Assembly: GCA_005239725.1 (NCBI GenBank) | Contig: SBBM01000045.1 | Coordinates: forward strand, 1-33,723 | Direction of reading: 5' to 3' | DNA: 33,723 bases | From: Planctomycetales bacterium | GTDB lineage: Bacteria; Omnitrophota; Gorgyraeia; Gygaellales; Profunditerraquicolaceae | The notes under the pieces: model-generated | Told to the model about the DNA's origin: nothing | Seen by the model: the letters and a program-made list of their open reading frames with translations, nothing else | The model's database searches: none | Position numbers and translations under genes: made by a program | Shown: positions 8,801-17,636 of the stretch, one piece after another | Layout of the letters: each line of letters opens with the position of its first letter | Numbering within the stretch: position 1 is the stretch's first letter

Positions 8801-9563
8801 ATGGATAAACTAAAGAAATTTGATATTTTGGGGGTTCAGGTGTCAGCAATTGATATGCAAGATGCCCGTTCACGGATAGAAGAGGCGATTGTCCAGGAGG
8901 AGAGGATATATGTTTCCGTGTGCCCCGTCAGTACGATTATGGAGTGCTGCCGGGATCCCCAGGCGCTTACGAGCGTAAACTCTGCCGATTTGGCGACCCC
9001 CGACGGTATGCCGGTTGTATGGTTGGGCAGGTTCAAAGGGCATAAAAACATAAAACGGGTTTATGGGCCGGACCTTTTGCTGGAAATATGCGGCCTTTCG
9101 GAAAAAAGGGGTTACAGGAATTATTTCTATGGCTCAACCTCTGAAGTTTTGGCAGGGCTTTCGGAGAATTTGCAGCGGATGTTTCCGGACTTGGCAATTG
9201 TCGGTAGATATTCGCCACCTTTCCGTATTTTGACTGAAGGCGAGGAGAAACAGATTGCGGAAAACATAAATAAGGAAAATCCGGATGTCTTATGGGTTGG
9301 CCTGGGTTCTCCAAAGCAGGACATCTGGATGCATCGTAACAGGCCGAGATTGAACGCCTCGATTATTATTGGAGTAGGCGCTGCGTTTGATTTTATCGCC
9401 GGCACCAAACGGCAGGCTCCTAAATGGATGCAAAGGTTAGGGTTAGAATGGTTTTTCAGACTAATCGCTGAGCCGGGACGGCTATGGAAGAGGTATATTA
9501 TCGGTAATTCATTGTTTATGTATATGTTGACTAAGGAGTTTGCCGGTAGCCCCGGAAAATTCT

Positions 9564-9580
<17 letters not shown>
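8801..9580 (+). CDS. WecG/TagA/CpsF-family glycosyltransferase
   Basis: The 259-residue product matches family GT26 along its length: ATPDGMPVVW (65-74) with the conserved Asp, YGSTSEV (110-116), GLGSPKQDIWM (167-177) and GVGAAFDFIAGTKRQAPKWM (191-210). It ends in the basic LEWFFRL...RLWKRY tail that binds the membrane in TagA. These enzymes transfer N-acetylmannosamine, its uronic acid or glucose onto an undecaprenyl-linked first sugar, so it probably adds the second residue of the repeat unit. It lies 16 bases after the upstream membrane protein. Confidence 0.9.
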
Positions 9581-10585
<1,005 letters not shown>

Positions 10586-10604
10586 TCCTACCCATCGGTA
10601 TTCA

Positions 10605-11117
10605 ATGTTGACGCAGTGCCGAAAAAATAATGTTCTTTCCAGGACAACGATTTTAATTGCCGCAGGCATAATTATTTCTGCCGCCTTTGCCCGCCAGCTT
10701 ATGGAATTGCTTAAGCCCTTTATCGGACGGGAAGGATTTATTTTCTTGGTTTGGTTTAGTTTTGCCTTCTGCATGTTTTTTTTGCTCCGCAGGGCGACGA
10801 AGGTATCTTTGCCCGCATTAGCGGCCCTGTCATTTATTCTTTTCGCCGGGATATCCGTGCTGCAACGCATAAATATCATAGAGGAAAGAATACACGTTGT
10901 TGAATATGAGCTTCTCGGATATTTTGCCTACCGGGATTTAAGGCAGGGAATAAAAGGGATTTGTTACGCGGCCCTGGTGGTATTTCTTGTCGGCATTGCC
11001 GATGAGTTATTTCAGGGGCTATTGCCCTATCGTTATTTTGACGCCAGGGATATCTTTTTTAACGGCCTGGGAGGGATTCTCGGAGTTTCAATGTGCCTGG
11101 CTGCGCCAGAAAAATGA
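10605..11117 (+). CDS. VanZ-like membrane protein
   Basis: The product is 170 residues from the ATG at 10605. The frame stays open upstream to a TTG at 10521, but that would run into the fcl gene and add a basic, non-conserved stretch. There are about four membrane helices. The conserved VanZ-family (PF04892) pieces are HVVEYELLG (97-105), DELFQGLLPYR (133-143) and the RD-x3-N-x-LGG stretch (148-157). VanZ proteins are small membrane proteins of unclear biochemistry, linked to envelope and glycopeptide phenotypes. It is coupled by ATGA to the next gene. The start has only a weak ribosome site. Confidence 0.7.
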   Translation: MLTQCRKNNVLSRTTILIAAGIIISAAFARQLMELLKPFIGREGFIFLVWFSFAFCMFFLLRRATKVSLPALAALSFILFAGISVLQRINIIEERIHVVEYELLGYFAYRDLRQGIKGICYAALVVFLVGIADELFQGLLPYRYFDARDIFFNGLGGILGVSMCLAAPEK

Positions 11118-11974
11118 CGAAAAATATACATCTATTTTTTATATCATTTTACATCCTATTTTTCGGTTATGCATATCCGCAGGAAGAAAAATTACGGATA
11201 AATTTTATTGATGTCGGGGAAGGAGATGCAATATTGCTGGGGCTCCCCTGCGACGAGAATGTACTTATTGATTGCGGAGGGCTTGCCAGCGGTCATAAAC
11301 TCATTGATTTCCTTGAAAAAAGAAGGATAAAAAAGATAACAAGCTTAATCATTACGCATCCGCACCTCGATCATATAGGCGGAGTTTTCTTTTTAAATGC
11401 CAAGATTAACATCGGCGCTTTTAGCGATAATGCGCAGCCCCTTGGCGAAGGAGGCCTTTGTTCGGACATATACCGCTGGTATGCGGATATTCTAAGAAGG
11501 CGCGATAATTATCGCCGGCTTAAGCGGGGGGATGTTATAAGTTCCTGCGGGGTCACATTAAAGGTGCTTTGGCCGGCACAACCTCCGCTGCCGGGCACGG
11601 ATTATAATGATAACTCAATCGTTATGATGGCGGATTACGCCGGAATCAGATGCCTTCTCTGCGCTGACATTACTGAAAATATCGAGAAGAGGCTTCTTGA
11701 ATGGGGGGATATAAAGGCGGATATCTTAAAGGTGAGCCATCATGGCGCCGCTGACGCGACTTCGGGGGAATTTCTGGATAAGGTTTCGCCAGAGATTGCG
11801 GTTATAAGCGTGGATAGGAATAATAAGTACGGTTATCCATCAGAAGCAGTGCTGAACAGGATAAAAAGATCCGGAGCCAGGATTTATCGCACCGACCTTT
11901 CCGGAAATATTATGATAGAGATTTCTAAGGATGGAATTATGGCCGTGGCCGAGGAAGCAAAATATAAAGGGTGA
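11114..11974 (+). CDS. Exported ComEC/Rec2-like metallo-beta-lactamase-fold hydrolase
   Basis: The chosen ATG at 11114 overlaps the upstream TGA and gives 286 residues; a GTG at 11093 would add seven residues that spoil the signal sequence. The N terminus has a basic start and a hydrophobic core (LFFISFYILFFGYAYP) that looks like a signal peptide or anchor. The metal site is visible as THPHLDH (82-88) with later Asp and SHHGAADA (208-215), the pattern of the ComEC C-terminal MBL domain and its stand-alone relatives. It probably hydrolyses a phosphodiester or related bond outside the inner membrane. There is no ComEC channel domain, so DNA uptake is not implied. Confidence 0.75.
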   Translation: MTKNIHLFFISFYILFFGYAYPQEEKLRINFIDVGEGDAILLGLPCDENVLIDCGGLASGHKLIDFLEKRRIKKITSLIITHPHLDHIGGVFFLNAKINIGAFSDNAQPLGEGGLCSDIYRWYADILRRRDNYRRLKRGDVISSCGVTLKVLWPAQPPLPGTDYNDNSIVMMADYAGIRCLLCADITENIEKRLLEWGDIKADILKVSHHGAADATSGEFLDKVSPEIAVISVDRNNKYGYPSEAVLNRIKRSGARIYRTDLSGNIMIEISKDGIMAVAEEAKYKG

Positions 11975-11980
11975 GAATAG

Positions 11981-12008
11981 TTGAAAATAGCCGTAAGTAT
12001 GATAAAAT
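11981..12008 (+). promoter_or_regulatory. Candidate promoter before the sugar phosphotransferase gene
   Basis: TTGAAA (11981-11986), 16 bases, then TAAAAT (12003-12008), overlapping TATGAT at 11998. The gap is only 42 bases, so initiation here would leave a very short or absent leader before the ATG at 12017. It could instead serve as a weak internal promoter. Confidence 0.25.
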
Positions 12009-12016
12009 TATGACCT

Positions 12017-13417
12017 ATGCATCTGGATACGAGAAGGGCGCATTTTTTATATTTAGCCATTGATATAATCTTTATCGGGGTCTCCTTTTATTTCTCTTAT
12101 TTTCTCCGGCAGAACCTTGATTTCCTGCCTTTTACTATTGCAGGGATAAAGCCGTATTCGCTGGTTTTTCTTTTATGGGGGGCAAGCCTGATCTTTTTTC
12201 TGCATAATTACCGCCTCTACGGGACCGACCGCTCTATGACAATACCCTGCGAAACTGTTCAGGTATTTAAGGCGGTTGCCTATTCGGCTATCCTCCTTGC
12301 CGTAATAATTTTTTCGCTTAAAATTGCCTTCTTTTCGCGCGTTATTTTTTTGGTAGTCGTTATATGCCTGTTTGCTAGCCTTTCGGGGTGGAGAGCGGTA
12401 AAAAGAATAGTGGTAAGGTATATGATTGCCCGCGGTTACAATAATTTTAACGTTTTAATTATCGGCGCGGGGAAATCCGGGAAAGAGTTGGCGGATGAAA
12501 TACTGGAAAACCCGTATTTAGGCTTAAGGATCGCAGGATTTCTTGATGACCATAAGACTGAAGGGATAAATGGATACCGGATCCTGGGCAAAATTGACGA
12601 CTTAGAGCAGGTAATCCAGGAGAGGTTCATTGACGAGGTATACGTAACCATACCATCCCAAAGGATGCTTGTGTCAAAAATACTCCCCAAGGTAATAAAA
12701 CTGGGAAGGACGATAAGGATCCTGGCGGATAATTTTGGGATACCCGTCTCTAAGGTAAAAATAAACAATATCGGCTTTATCCCGCTGATCAGCTATTACG
12801 AGCGCGGGTCTCACGGCACTGATTCTTTGCTGAAACGAATCATTGATGTGGCAGTGGCGGGCAGCCTTCTGATATCGGTTTCCCCGTTGTTTGTGATATT
12901 GGCTTTCCTTATTAAGCTTGATAGCCCCGGCCGGATATTTTATATTTCACCAAGGTGCGGCCGAAAGGGCAGAATTTTCAATTTTTATAAATTCCGCTCA
13001 ATGCTTCAGGATGCCGACAAAGATAAGGAATCCCTCCGCCCGGTATCGGAAGTAAAAGGCCCGGTATTTAAAATAAAGAATGACCCGCGCATTACCCGCC
13101 TGGGCAGGATTCTAAGAAGGTACAGCTTAGATGAATTGCCCCAGCTCATCAATGTTTTGAAGGGGGATATGAGCTTAATCGGGCCCCGGCCCCTGCCGGT
13201 TGACGAATCCAGTAAATGCCAGGCATGGCAGTTGCGCCGGCTGGAGGTGCGCCCGGGCATAGCCTGCCTTGCGCAGGTAAGAGGCAGGAGCGACATAAGC
13301 TTTTATAAATGGATGAAATGGGATTTATGGTACCTGGACAATTGGTCCCTGGGCCTGGACCTGCAGATATTATTCTGGATGATACCGGCAGTGCTAAAGC
13401 GGAAAGGCGCATATTGA
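12017..13417 (+). CDS. Polyprenyl-phosphate sugar phosphotransferase (initiating enzyme, WbaP/WcaJ type)
   Basis: The 466-residue product has the full architecture of the family. Four N-terminal membrane helices span about 10-125. A Rossmann-like domain follows (VLIIGAGKSGKEL, 146-158; GFLDDH, 174-179). One hydrophobic re-entrant helix lies at about 276-300, then the catalytic domain (PF02397) with KFRSM (325-329), DELPQ (372-376) and GPRPLP (389-394). It transfers a hexose-1-phosphate from a nucleotide sugar to undecaprenyl phosphate and so starts repeat-unit synthesis. Length is normal. It may head its own transcript (see candidate promoter). The specific sugar cannot be read off. Confidence 0.92.
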   Translation: MHLDTRRAHFLYLAIDIIFIGVSFYFSYFLRQNLDFLPFTIAGIKPYSLVFLLWGASLIFFLHNYRLYGTDRSMTIPCETVQVFKAVAYSAILLAVIIFSLKIAFFSRVIFLVVVICLFASLSGWRAVKRIVVRYMIARGYNNFNVLIIGAGKSGKELADEILENPYLGLRIAGFLDDHKTEGINGYRILGKIDDLEQVIQERFIDEVYVTIPSQRMLVSKILPKVIKLGRTIRILADNFGIPVSKVKINNIGFIPLISYYERGSHGTDSLLKRIIDVAVAGSLLISVSPLFVILAFLIKLDSPGRIFYISPRCGRKGRIFNFYKFRSMLQDADKDKESLRPVSEVKGPVFKIKNDPRITRLGRILRRYSLDELPQLINVLKGDMSLIGPRPLPVDESSKCQAWQLRRLEVRPGIACLAQVRGRSDISFYKWMKWDLWYLDNWSLGLDLQILFWMIPAVLKRKGAY

Positions 13418-14616
13418 AAAAAGAAGATTTATACAGAGTATCGGACCGCTGCCTCGAATACAGCCTGTACGGGCTTATTTTGGTTATTCCGATATCAAGC
13501 GCCGCGATTGAAATCTTTTTCGGGTTTTTATTATTTTTTTTTCTACTGAAGAAAGCCTCCCGCCCGGATTTTACATTTCTTAAATCACGCATAAATATTT
13601 TCCTTTTTTCATTTATTTTTTTTAGCGCGCTTTCGCTGGTCAACGGCGGGCCGTATCTTATGAAGTGCCTTAGGGCGCTTTGTTCGAAATGGGCCGAGTA
13701 CGTGATGATTTTTATTATTGCCCAGGACGCCCTGCGTAATTCTCGGCGAAGGATAAATGCCTCTATATCGATCTTACTTGGCATGGGTTTTATTTTGTGT
13801 ATAGATGCTTTTTCCCAGCATTTTTTGCATTATGAATTTATCCGCGGCAGGCCTTTGATTGCGCTTATAGACGGCAGTTCGATTTTCGGCACGACTGCAT
13901 CATTTCAGCACTATAATGATTTTGGCACTTACCTTGTTTTTATTATTTTGCTGGCAATGGCATTATGCCTCTCCGGAATCAAGCGGGTATATAAAACATT
14001 CTTTTTTGCCCTGTCTATCCTTTTGGTAATTTGTCTTTTGATGACCTTTTCCCGGGGGAGCTGGCTGGGATTTCTTGTTGCATCGTTGGTTATGTCCTTT
14101 ATTTCCAGAAAATTCAAAAAAGTCTTGCCTTTCATTTTTATTTTTCTGGCCATTTTATTTTGTGTGCCGGCAATACGGGAGAGGGTAGCATTCACCTTGC
14201 ATCCCAGGGGTGATGCCGACCGGTTCATGGTTTGGCAGACAGCCATCAGAATGATAAGTGAAAATCCGTTTCTGGGAAAAGGTGTAGGTACTTTTATGGA
14301 CTATTTTTTTGCGTATAGGCCAAAGTTGTTTACCCAGTATGCGCATAATTGTTACCTGCAGATCTGGGCTGAAACAGGTATTTTTAGTTTAATAAGTTTT
14401 CTGTTATTTCTGTACGCGCTTCTACTTAAGGCATTTAAGGCGTTCAAAGCGACAGGCAATTTTTTTGTGCTGGGTCTATTGTGCGGGATCTCTGCTTTTC
14501 TTGTGCAGACCTTTTTTGATACGCAGCTGTATTCTCTTCAACTGTCCGCTTTTTTCTGGCTGATGGCAGGCATTCTTTCTGTTTTGAGCGATAACAAAGC
14601 GGGCGTTAATTCATGA
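13414..14616 (+). CDS. O-antigen ligase/polymerase family membrane protein
   Basis: The start was set at the TTG at 13414, which overlaps the upstream TGA (TTGA) and has GGAAAGG 7-8 bases before it. An ATG at 13309 would run 109 bases into the phosphotransferase gene and encode a Pro/Gly-rich stretch. The protein is 400 residues with about ten helices. Family motifs are TFSRGSW (211-217), then WQTAIRMISENPFLGKGVG and AHNCYLQIWAETG (310-322), with the conserved His in the periplasmic loop. It would polymerise or ligate undecaprenyl-linked glycan outside the membrane. The flippase that follows overlaps by ATGA. It has no tandem repeat, unlike the family member at the left edge. Confidence 0.85.
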   Translation: MKKEDLYRVSDRCLEYSLYGLILVIPISSAAIEIFFGFLLFFFLLKKASRPDFTFLKSRINIFLFSFIFFSALSLVNGGPYLMKCLRALCSKWAEYVMIFIIAQDALRNSRRRINASISILLGMGFILCIDAFSQHFLHYEFIRGRPLIALIDGSSIFGTTASFQHYNDFGTYLVFIILLAMALCLSGIKRVYKTFFFALSILLVICLLMTFSRGSWLGFLVASLVMSFISRKFKKVLPFIFIFLAILFCVPAIRERVAFTLHPRGDADRFMVWQTAIRMISENPFLGKGVGTFMDYFFAYRPKLFTQYAHNCYLQIWAETGIFSLISFLLFLYALLLKAFKAFKATGNFFVLGLLCGISAFLVQTFFDTQLYSLQLSAFFWLMAGILSVLSDNKAGVNS

Positions 14617-15863
14617 ATTTTCCCTATAAAGATAAACTCGACAGTTTTTCCAAAAATATAATCCTGGTTTTTGCCGGGACATTTTTTGGCAGTTTCCTAA
14701 ACTTAGTATATCAACTTATTATTGCACACAGGCTTTCTCCGGCAGATTTTGCTTCATTTAATTCCCTGCTCGCCATATTTATGATGCTTTCAACTCCTAT
14801 CGGCACGCTGCAGGCGGCAGTTGCCAAATACGGGTCTGAATTTGCGGCCAAAAATGAGCTCAAAAAAGCCGCCATACTGCTTTCCTGCCTGTTTAAGAAA
14901 GTTTTTATTTTTGCCATCGTTACTTTTTGTATATCGTATTTCATGGCTGGTTTTGTCATTGATAAGCTGAATATTCCTTCCCCTGAGTCGGCATATATCA
15001 TGGCATTGATGCTGGGGGTTTGCTGGATGGTACCGGTTTTTTCGGGGATAATACAGGGCCTTGAGATGTTTAACTGGCTTATGTTCGTGGGAATCGCCGG
15101 AGGGATATTAAAACTGATTCTCGTCTTTATTTTTTTAAAGCTGGGATTTAATGTTTCCGGGGCCCTCGCCGCATTTTTATTGAGTTTGCTGGCAATTTTA
15201 TTATTAGCATTTATTCCGGTAAGAAAGATGATTAATTTTAAAATTATAAACGATTGCATACGAATGAACGAACTTTTCATGTACCTGCTTCCGGTAATGC
15301 TGAGTAATTTTTGCTATTTGAATCTGGTTAGTTTTGATATAGTCCTGGTAAAATATTTCTTTAGCGCGGATAATGCGGGAATTTATTCGTTAGGGCAGAT
15401 GCTGGGAAAAATATTTTTGTTTCTTCCCGGAGCGATAAACGTTGTAATGTTCCCCCGGGTTTCTTATCTAAAGGCGCGTAATTCCGATACTTCTTCAACC
15501 TTGAAGCGCTCATTGATTTATGGGGGAATCCTTTGCGCGGGCGCAATACTCGTTTACAATCTGATGCCCGATTTTATACTAAGGGTTCTTGTAGGCAAAG
15601 CCCCATCGGAAGCCGTTGCCTTGGGGAGGATTTTCGGCGTATCTATGAGCCTGTTCGCGCTTTTGTATATTTTTATTTCGTATTTTCTGTCCCTTAAAGA
15701 CTTCCGTTTTATAAAATACCTTGTTTTCTTTGCTGTATTGCAGATTGCTGAAATATCTGTTTTTCACGCCTCAATTTTTCATGTCCAATTTATAATTGTG
15801 CTTAATGCGGTTATACTTCTTGCAATTCATGCCGCGTTAGCGTATAAGGCTGTAAATCCATGA
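14613..15863 (+). CDS. Wzx-type polysaccharide flippase
   Basis: The 416-residue integral membrane protein has about 12 helices and the N-terminal pattern of the MOP superfamily polysaccharide exporters (FAGTFFGSFLNLVYQLIIAH, then FNSLLAIFMMLSTPIGTLQ). It is expected to move undecaprenyl-diphosphate-linked repeat units across the inner membrane. It starts in an ATGA overlap with the ligase/polymerase gene and ends in an ATGA overlap with a GT2 gene. This places export, polymerisation and initiation genes together at 12-16 kb. Confidence 0.88.
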   Translation: MNFPYKDKLDSFSKNIILVFAGTFFGSFLNLVYQLIIAHRLSPADFASFNSLLAIFMMLSTPIGTLQAAVAKYGSEFAAKNELKKAAILLSCLFKKVFIFAIVTFCISYFMAGFVIDKLNIPSPESAYIMALMLGVCWMVPVFSGIIQGLEMFNWLMFVGIAGGILKLILVFIFLKLGFNVSGALAAFLLSLLAILLLAFIPVRKMINFKIINDCIRMNELFMYLLPVMLSNFCYLNLVSFDIVLVKYFFSADNAGIYSLGQMLGKIFLFLPGAINVVMFPRVSYLKARNSDTSSTLKRSLIYGGILCAGAILVYNLMPDFILRVLVGKAPSEAVALGRIFGVSMSLFALLYIFISYFLSLKDFRFIKYLVFFAVLQIAEISVFHASIFHVQFIIVLNAVILLAIHAALAYKAVNP

Positions 15864-16654
15864 AGGACCTGAAAGAAAAAATATCCATTATTATGCCTGC
15901 ATATAATGAAGCGGAGCATATAGTTGAAAGCATAGAAGAAACTGCCCGGACTTTTAATGAGTTTGGCTACAGGTGGGAATTCATTGTAATGGATGACGGT
16001 TCATCTGATTCTACATTTGAGAAGGCCTCGGCATTGGCGGGTAAATATCCGGACAGCTTGATTGTGAAGCATAATAAATTTAACCGCGGCAAGGGTAGGG
16101 TCATTAAAAAGGCGCTGCATTATGTGACAGGGGATTATGTGGTTTTTCTGGATGCGGATATGGATTTACACCCTATCCAGATTCAGACTTTGTTTGACAT
16201 TATGCGCCTGGACAACGCGGATATAGTAATAGGTTCGAAATTGCACCCCAATTCGGTAGTTATTTACCCATGGCACCGCAGGGTAGTCAGCCTTGTTTAC
16301 TTCTGGCTCGTAAAGATGCTCTTCGGACTGCCGTGCCGGGATACCCAGACTGGCTTGAAGTTATTTAAGGTGGAGGTATTGCGCAAGATTTTTCCACGTC
16401 TTTTAGTTAAAAAATTTGCCTTTGACATAGAAATCCTGGCTAACGCCCATCATTTAGGTTATAAAATTGTCGATGCGCCCATAAGGTATATGCCGAAAAA
16501 TCGCTTTGGCTTGATTGCTCCCAATGCAGTTATTAAAACCATGCTGGATACTTTGGCAGTATTTTACCGGATGCATATTTTAAAATACTATGACCGTATC
16601 GATTATTATCGCCGTAAAAACCTGGCAAAAGAATTTAGAAGAATGCGTCGCTAA
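15860..16654 (+). CDS. GT2 family glycosyltransferase (DPM1/DPG-like)
   Basis: The 264-residue product has IIMPAYNEAEHI (10-21), MDDGSSDST (44-52), the RGKGRVIKKAL acceptor loop and DADMD (98-102) as the metal-binding motif, followed by DTQTGLKLF as in dolichol-phosphate-mannose-synthase-like enzymes. Such enzymes often make polyprenyl-phosphate sugars, which would feed the GT-C-like proteins at 753-8784. It has no membrane anchor. Its last 65 bases overlap the next gene in another frame; the basic tail (YYRRKNLAKEFRRMRR) lies in the overlap. Confidence 0.85.
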   Translation: MKDLKEKISIIMPAYNEAEHIVESIEETARTFNEFGYRWEFIVMDDGSSDSTFEKASALAGKYPDSLIVKHNKFNRGKGRVIKKALHYVTGDYVVFLDADMDLHPIQIQTLFDIMRLDNADIVIGSKLHPNSVVIYPWHRRVVSLVYFWLVKMLFGLPCRDTQTGLKLFKVEVLRKIFPRLLVKKFAFDIEILANAHHLGYKIVDAPIRYMPKNRFGLIAPNAVIKTMLDTLAVFYRMHILKYYDRIDYYRRKNLAKEFRRMRR

Positions 16655-17636
16655 GTGCCTGGAGCTTGATTATCCGGATTTTGAGATTATAGTCCTTCCG
16701 GATGAGGCTATCAGGCAGGGAGAGTCAGCGCGAGAAACGAGGGGACACCCTTCTTCTGAAACGACAGGCAAATTTCAGGAAGGGCGTCCTCCGGGTAGGG
16801 AGAAGGGGACGGCCCCTGTTAAGATAATACCGACAGGGCCGGTGAATCCGGCGCGAAAAAGGGACATCGCGATAAAATATGCCCGGGGCGATATCCTGGC
16901 TTTTATTGATGACGATGTCTACCCCCATAAGGACTGGCTAAAAAACGCTGTGGCGAATTTCAACGACCTTGAAGTAGCTGCAGTCGGCGGACCGGCAATA
17001 ACTCCGCAAGAGGATAATTTTAAGCAGAGGGCAAGTGGTGCGGTTTATTCTTCCTGGGTGGTAAGCGGCAAATACGTGTACAGATATTTACCGAGAAAGA
17101 AAATTGAAGTTGAGGATTATCCGAGTTGTAATTTTTTAGTGCGCAGGTCGGTGATGGAAGAACTTGGCGGGTTCAACACCGATTTCTGGCCGGGAGAAGA
17201 TACAAAGCTCTGCCTGGATATAACCAGAAAAATAGGCAGGAAGATACTTTATGACCCCCAGACGGTTGTTTACCATCACCGCAGGGAAATTTTTATCCCG
17301 CATCTTAAGCAGATAGCTAATTATGCCCTTCACAGGGGCTATTTTGTAAAGCGTTACCCGGAAACATCACTTAGGGCCGCCTATTTTGTACCCAGTCTAT
17401 TCTTATTAGGGGTGATAGGAGGGGGTATAGCGGCTGTATTTTTTGTGCCATTTAAGCCGGTATTTTTGGCAGCGCTGTGCCTGTATCTTACGCTGGTTCT
17501 TATCTCCAGCATTTCTAACGAGTTATGTTTGATTCCGCTCGTGTTTTCTGGTATAATAATAAGTCATTGTGCATATGGTTTCTATTTTTTAATCGGCTTA
17601 TTATCTAATAGGCTCAAAGAGGACAGCCGCCAATGA
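16590..17636 (+). CDS. GT2 family glycosyltransferase with two C-terminal membrane helices and an in-frame repeat insert
   Basis: The 348-residue product opens directly with the GT-A strand VSIIIAVKTW, so the ATG at 16590 is needed although it lies 65 bases inside the previous gene. Catalytic-type motifs are FIDDD (105-109) and WPGEDTKLC (200-208). Two hydrophobic segments follow at about 275-345. Residues about 42-77 form a Gly/Arg/Pro/Glu-rich insert between IIVLPDEAI and IIPTGPVNPARKRD. These two blocks are normally joined by a short loop, and the insert is encoded by palindromic element R1. The enzyme is otherwise complete, so the insert is probably tolerated as a surface loop. The last bases overlap the radical SAM gene by ATGA. 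Confidence 0.85.
   Translation: MTVSIIIAVKTWQKNLEECVAKCLELDYPDFEIIVLPDEAIRQGESARETRGHPSSETTGKFQEGRPPGREKGTAPVKIIPTGPVNPARKRDIAIKYARGDILAFIDDDVYPHKDWLKNAVANFNDLEVAAVGGPAITPQEDNFKQRASGAVYSSWVVSGKYVYRYLPRKKIEVEDYPSCNFLVRRSVMEELGGFNTDFWPGEDTKLCLDITRKIGRKILYDPQTVVYHHRREIFIPHLKQIANYALHRGYFVKRYPETSLRAAYFVPSLFLLGVIGGGIAAVFFVPFKPVFLAALCLYLTLVLISSISNELCLIPLVFSGIIISHCAYGFYFLIGLLSNRLKEDSRQ
16713..16819 (+). repeat. Palindromic element R1, inside a GT2 gene
   Basis: A hairpin is formed by GGGGACACCC (16741-16750) with GGGCGTCCTC (16782-16791), extended inwards by CTGAAA and TTTCAG. A second GGGGACGGCCCC site lies at 16805-16816. The left end shares 14 bases (AGGCAGGGAGAGTC) with R3 at 18116-18129, and the right end shares GCCCCTGT with R3 at 18167-18174. 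The frame stays open through the element. Confidence 0.75.

Noticed and set aside
13309-13413. N-terminal extension of the second ligase/polymerase to an ATG at 13309
   Set aside because: It would overlap 109 bases of the phosphotransferase's conserved C terminus and encode a Pro/Gly-rich stretch; the TTGA-overlap start at 13414 has a better ribosome site.
14711-15280. 189-codon minus-strand open frame
   Set aside because: It is antisense to the flippase, whose helices and motifs are clear; the reverse translation has no recognisable domain or ribosome site.
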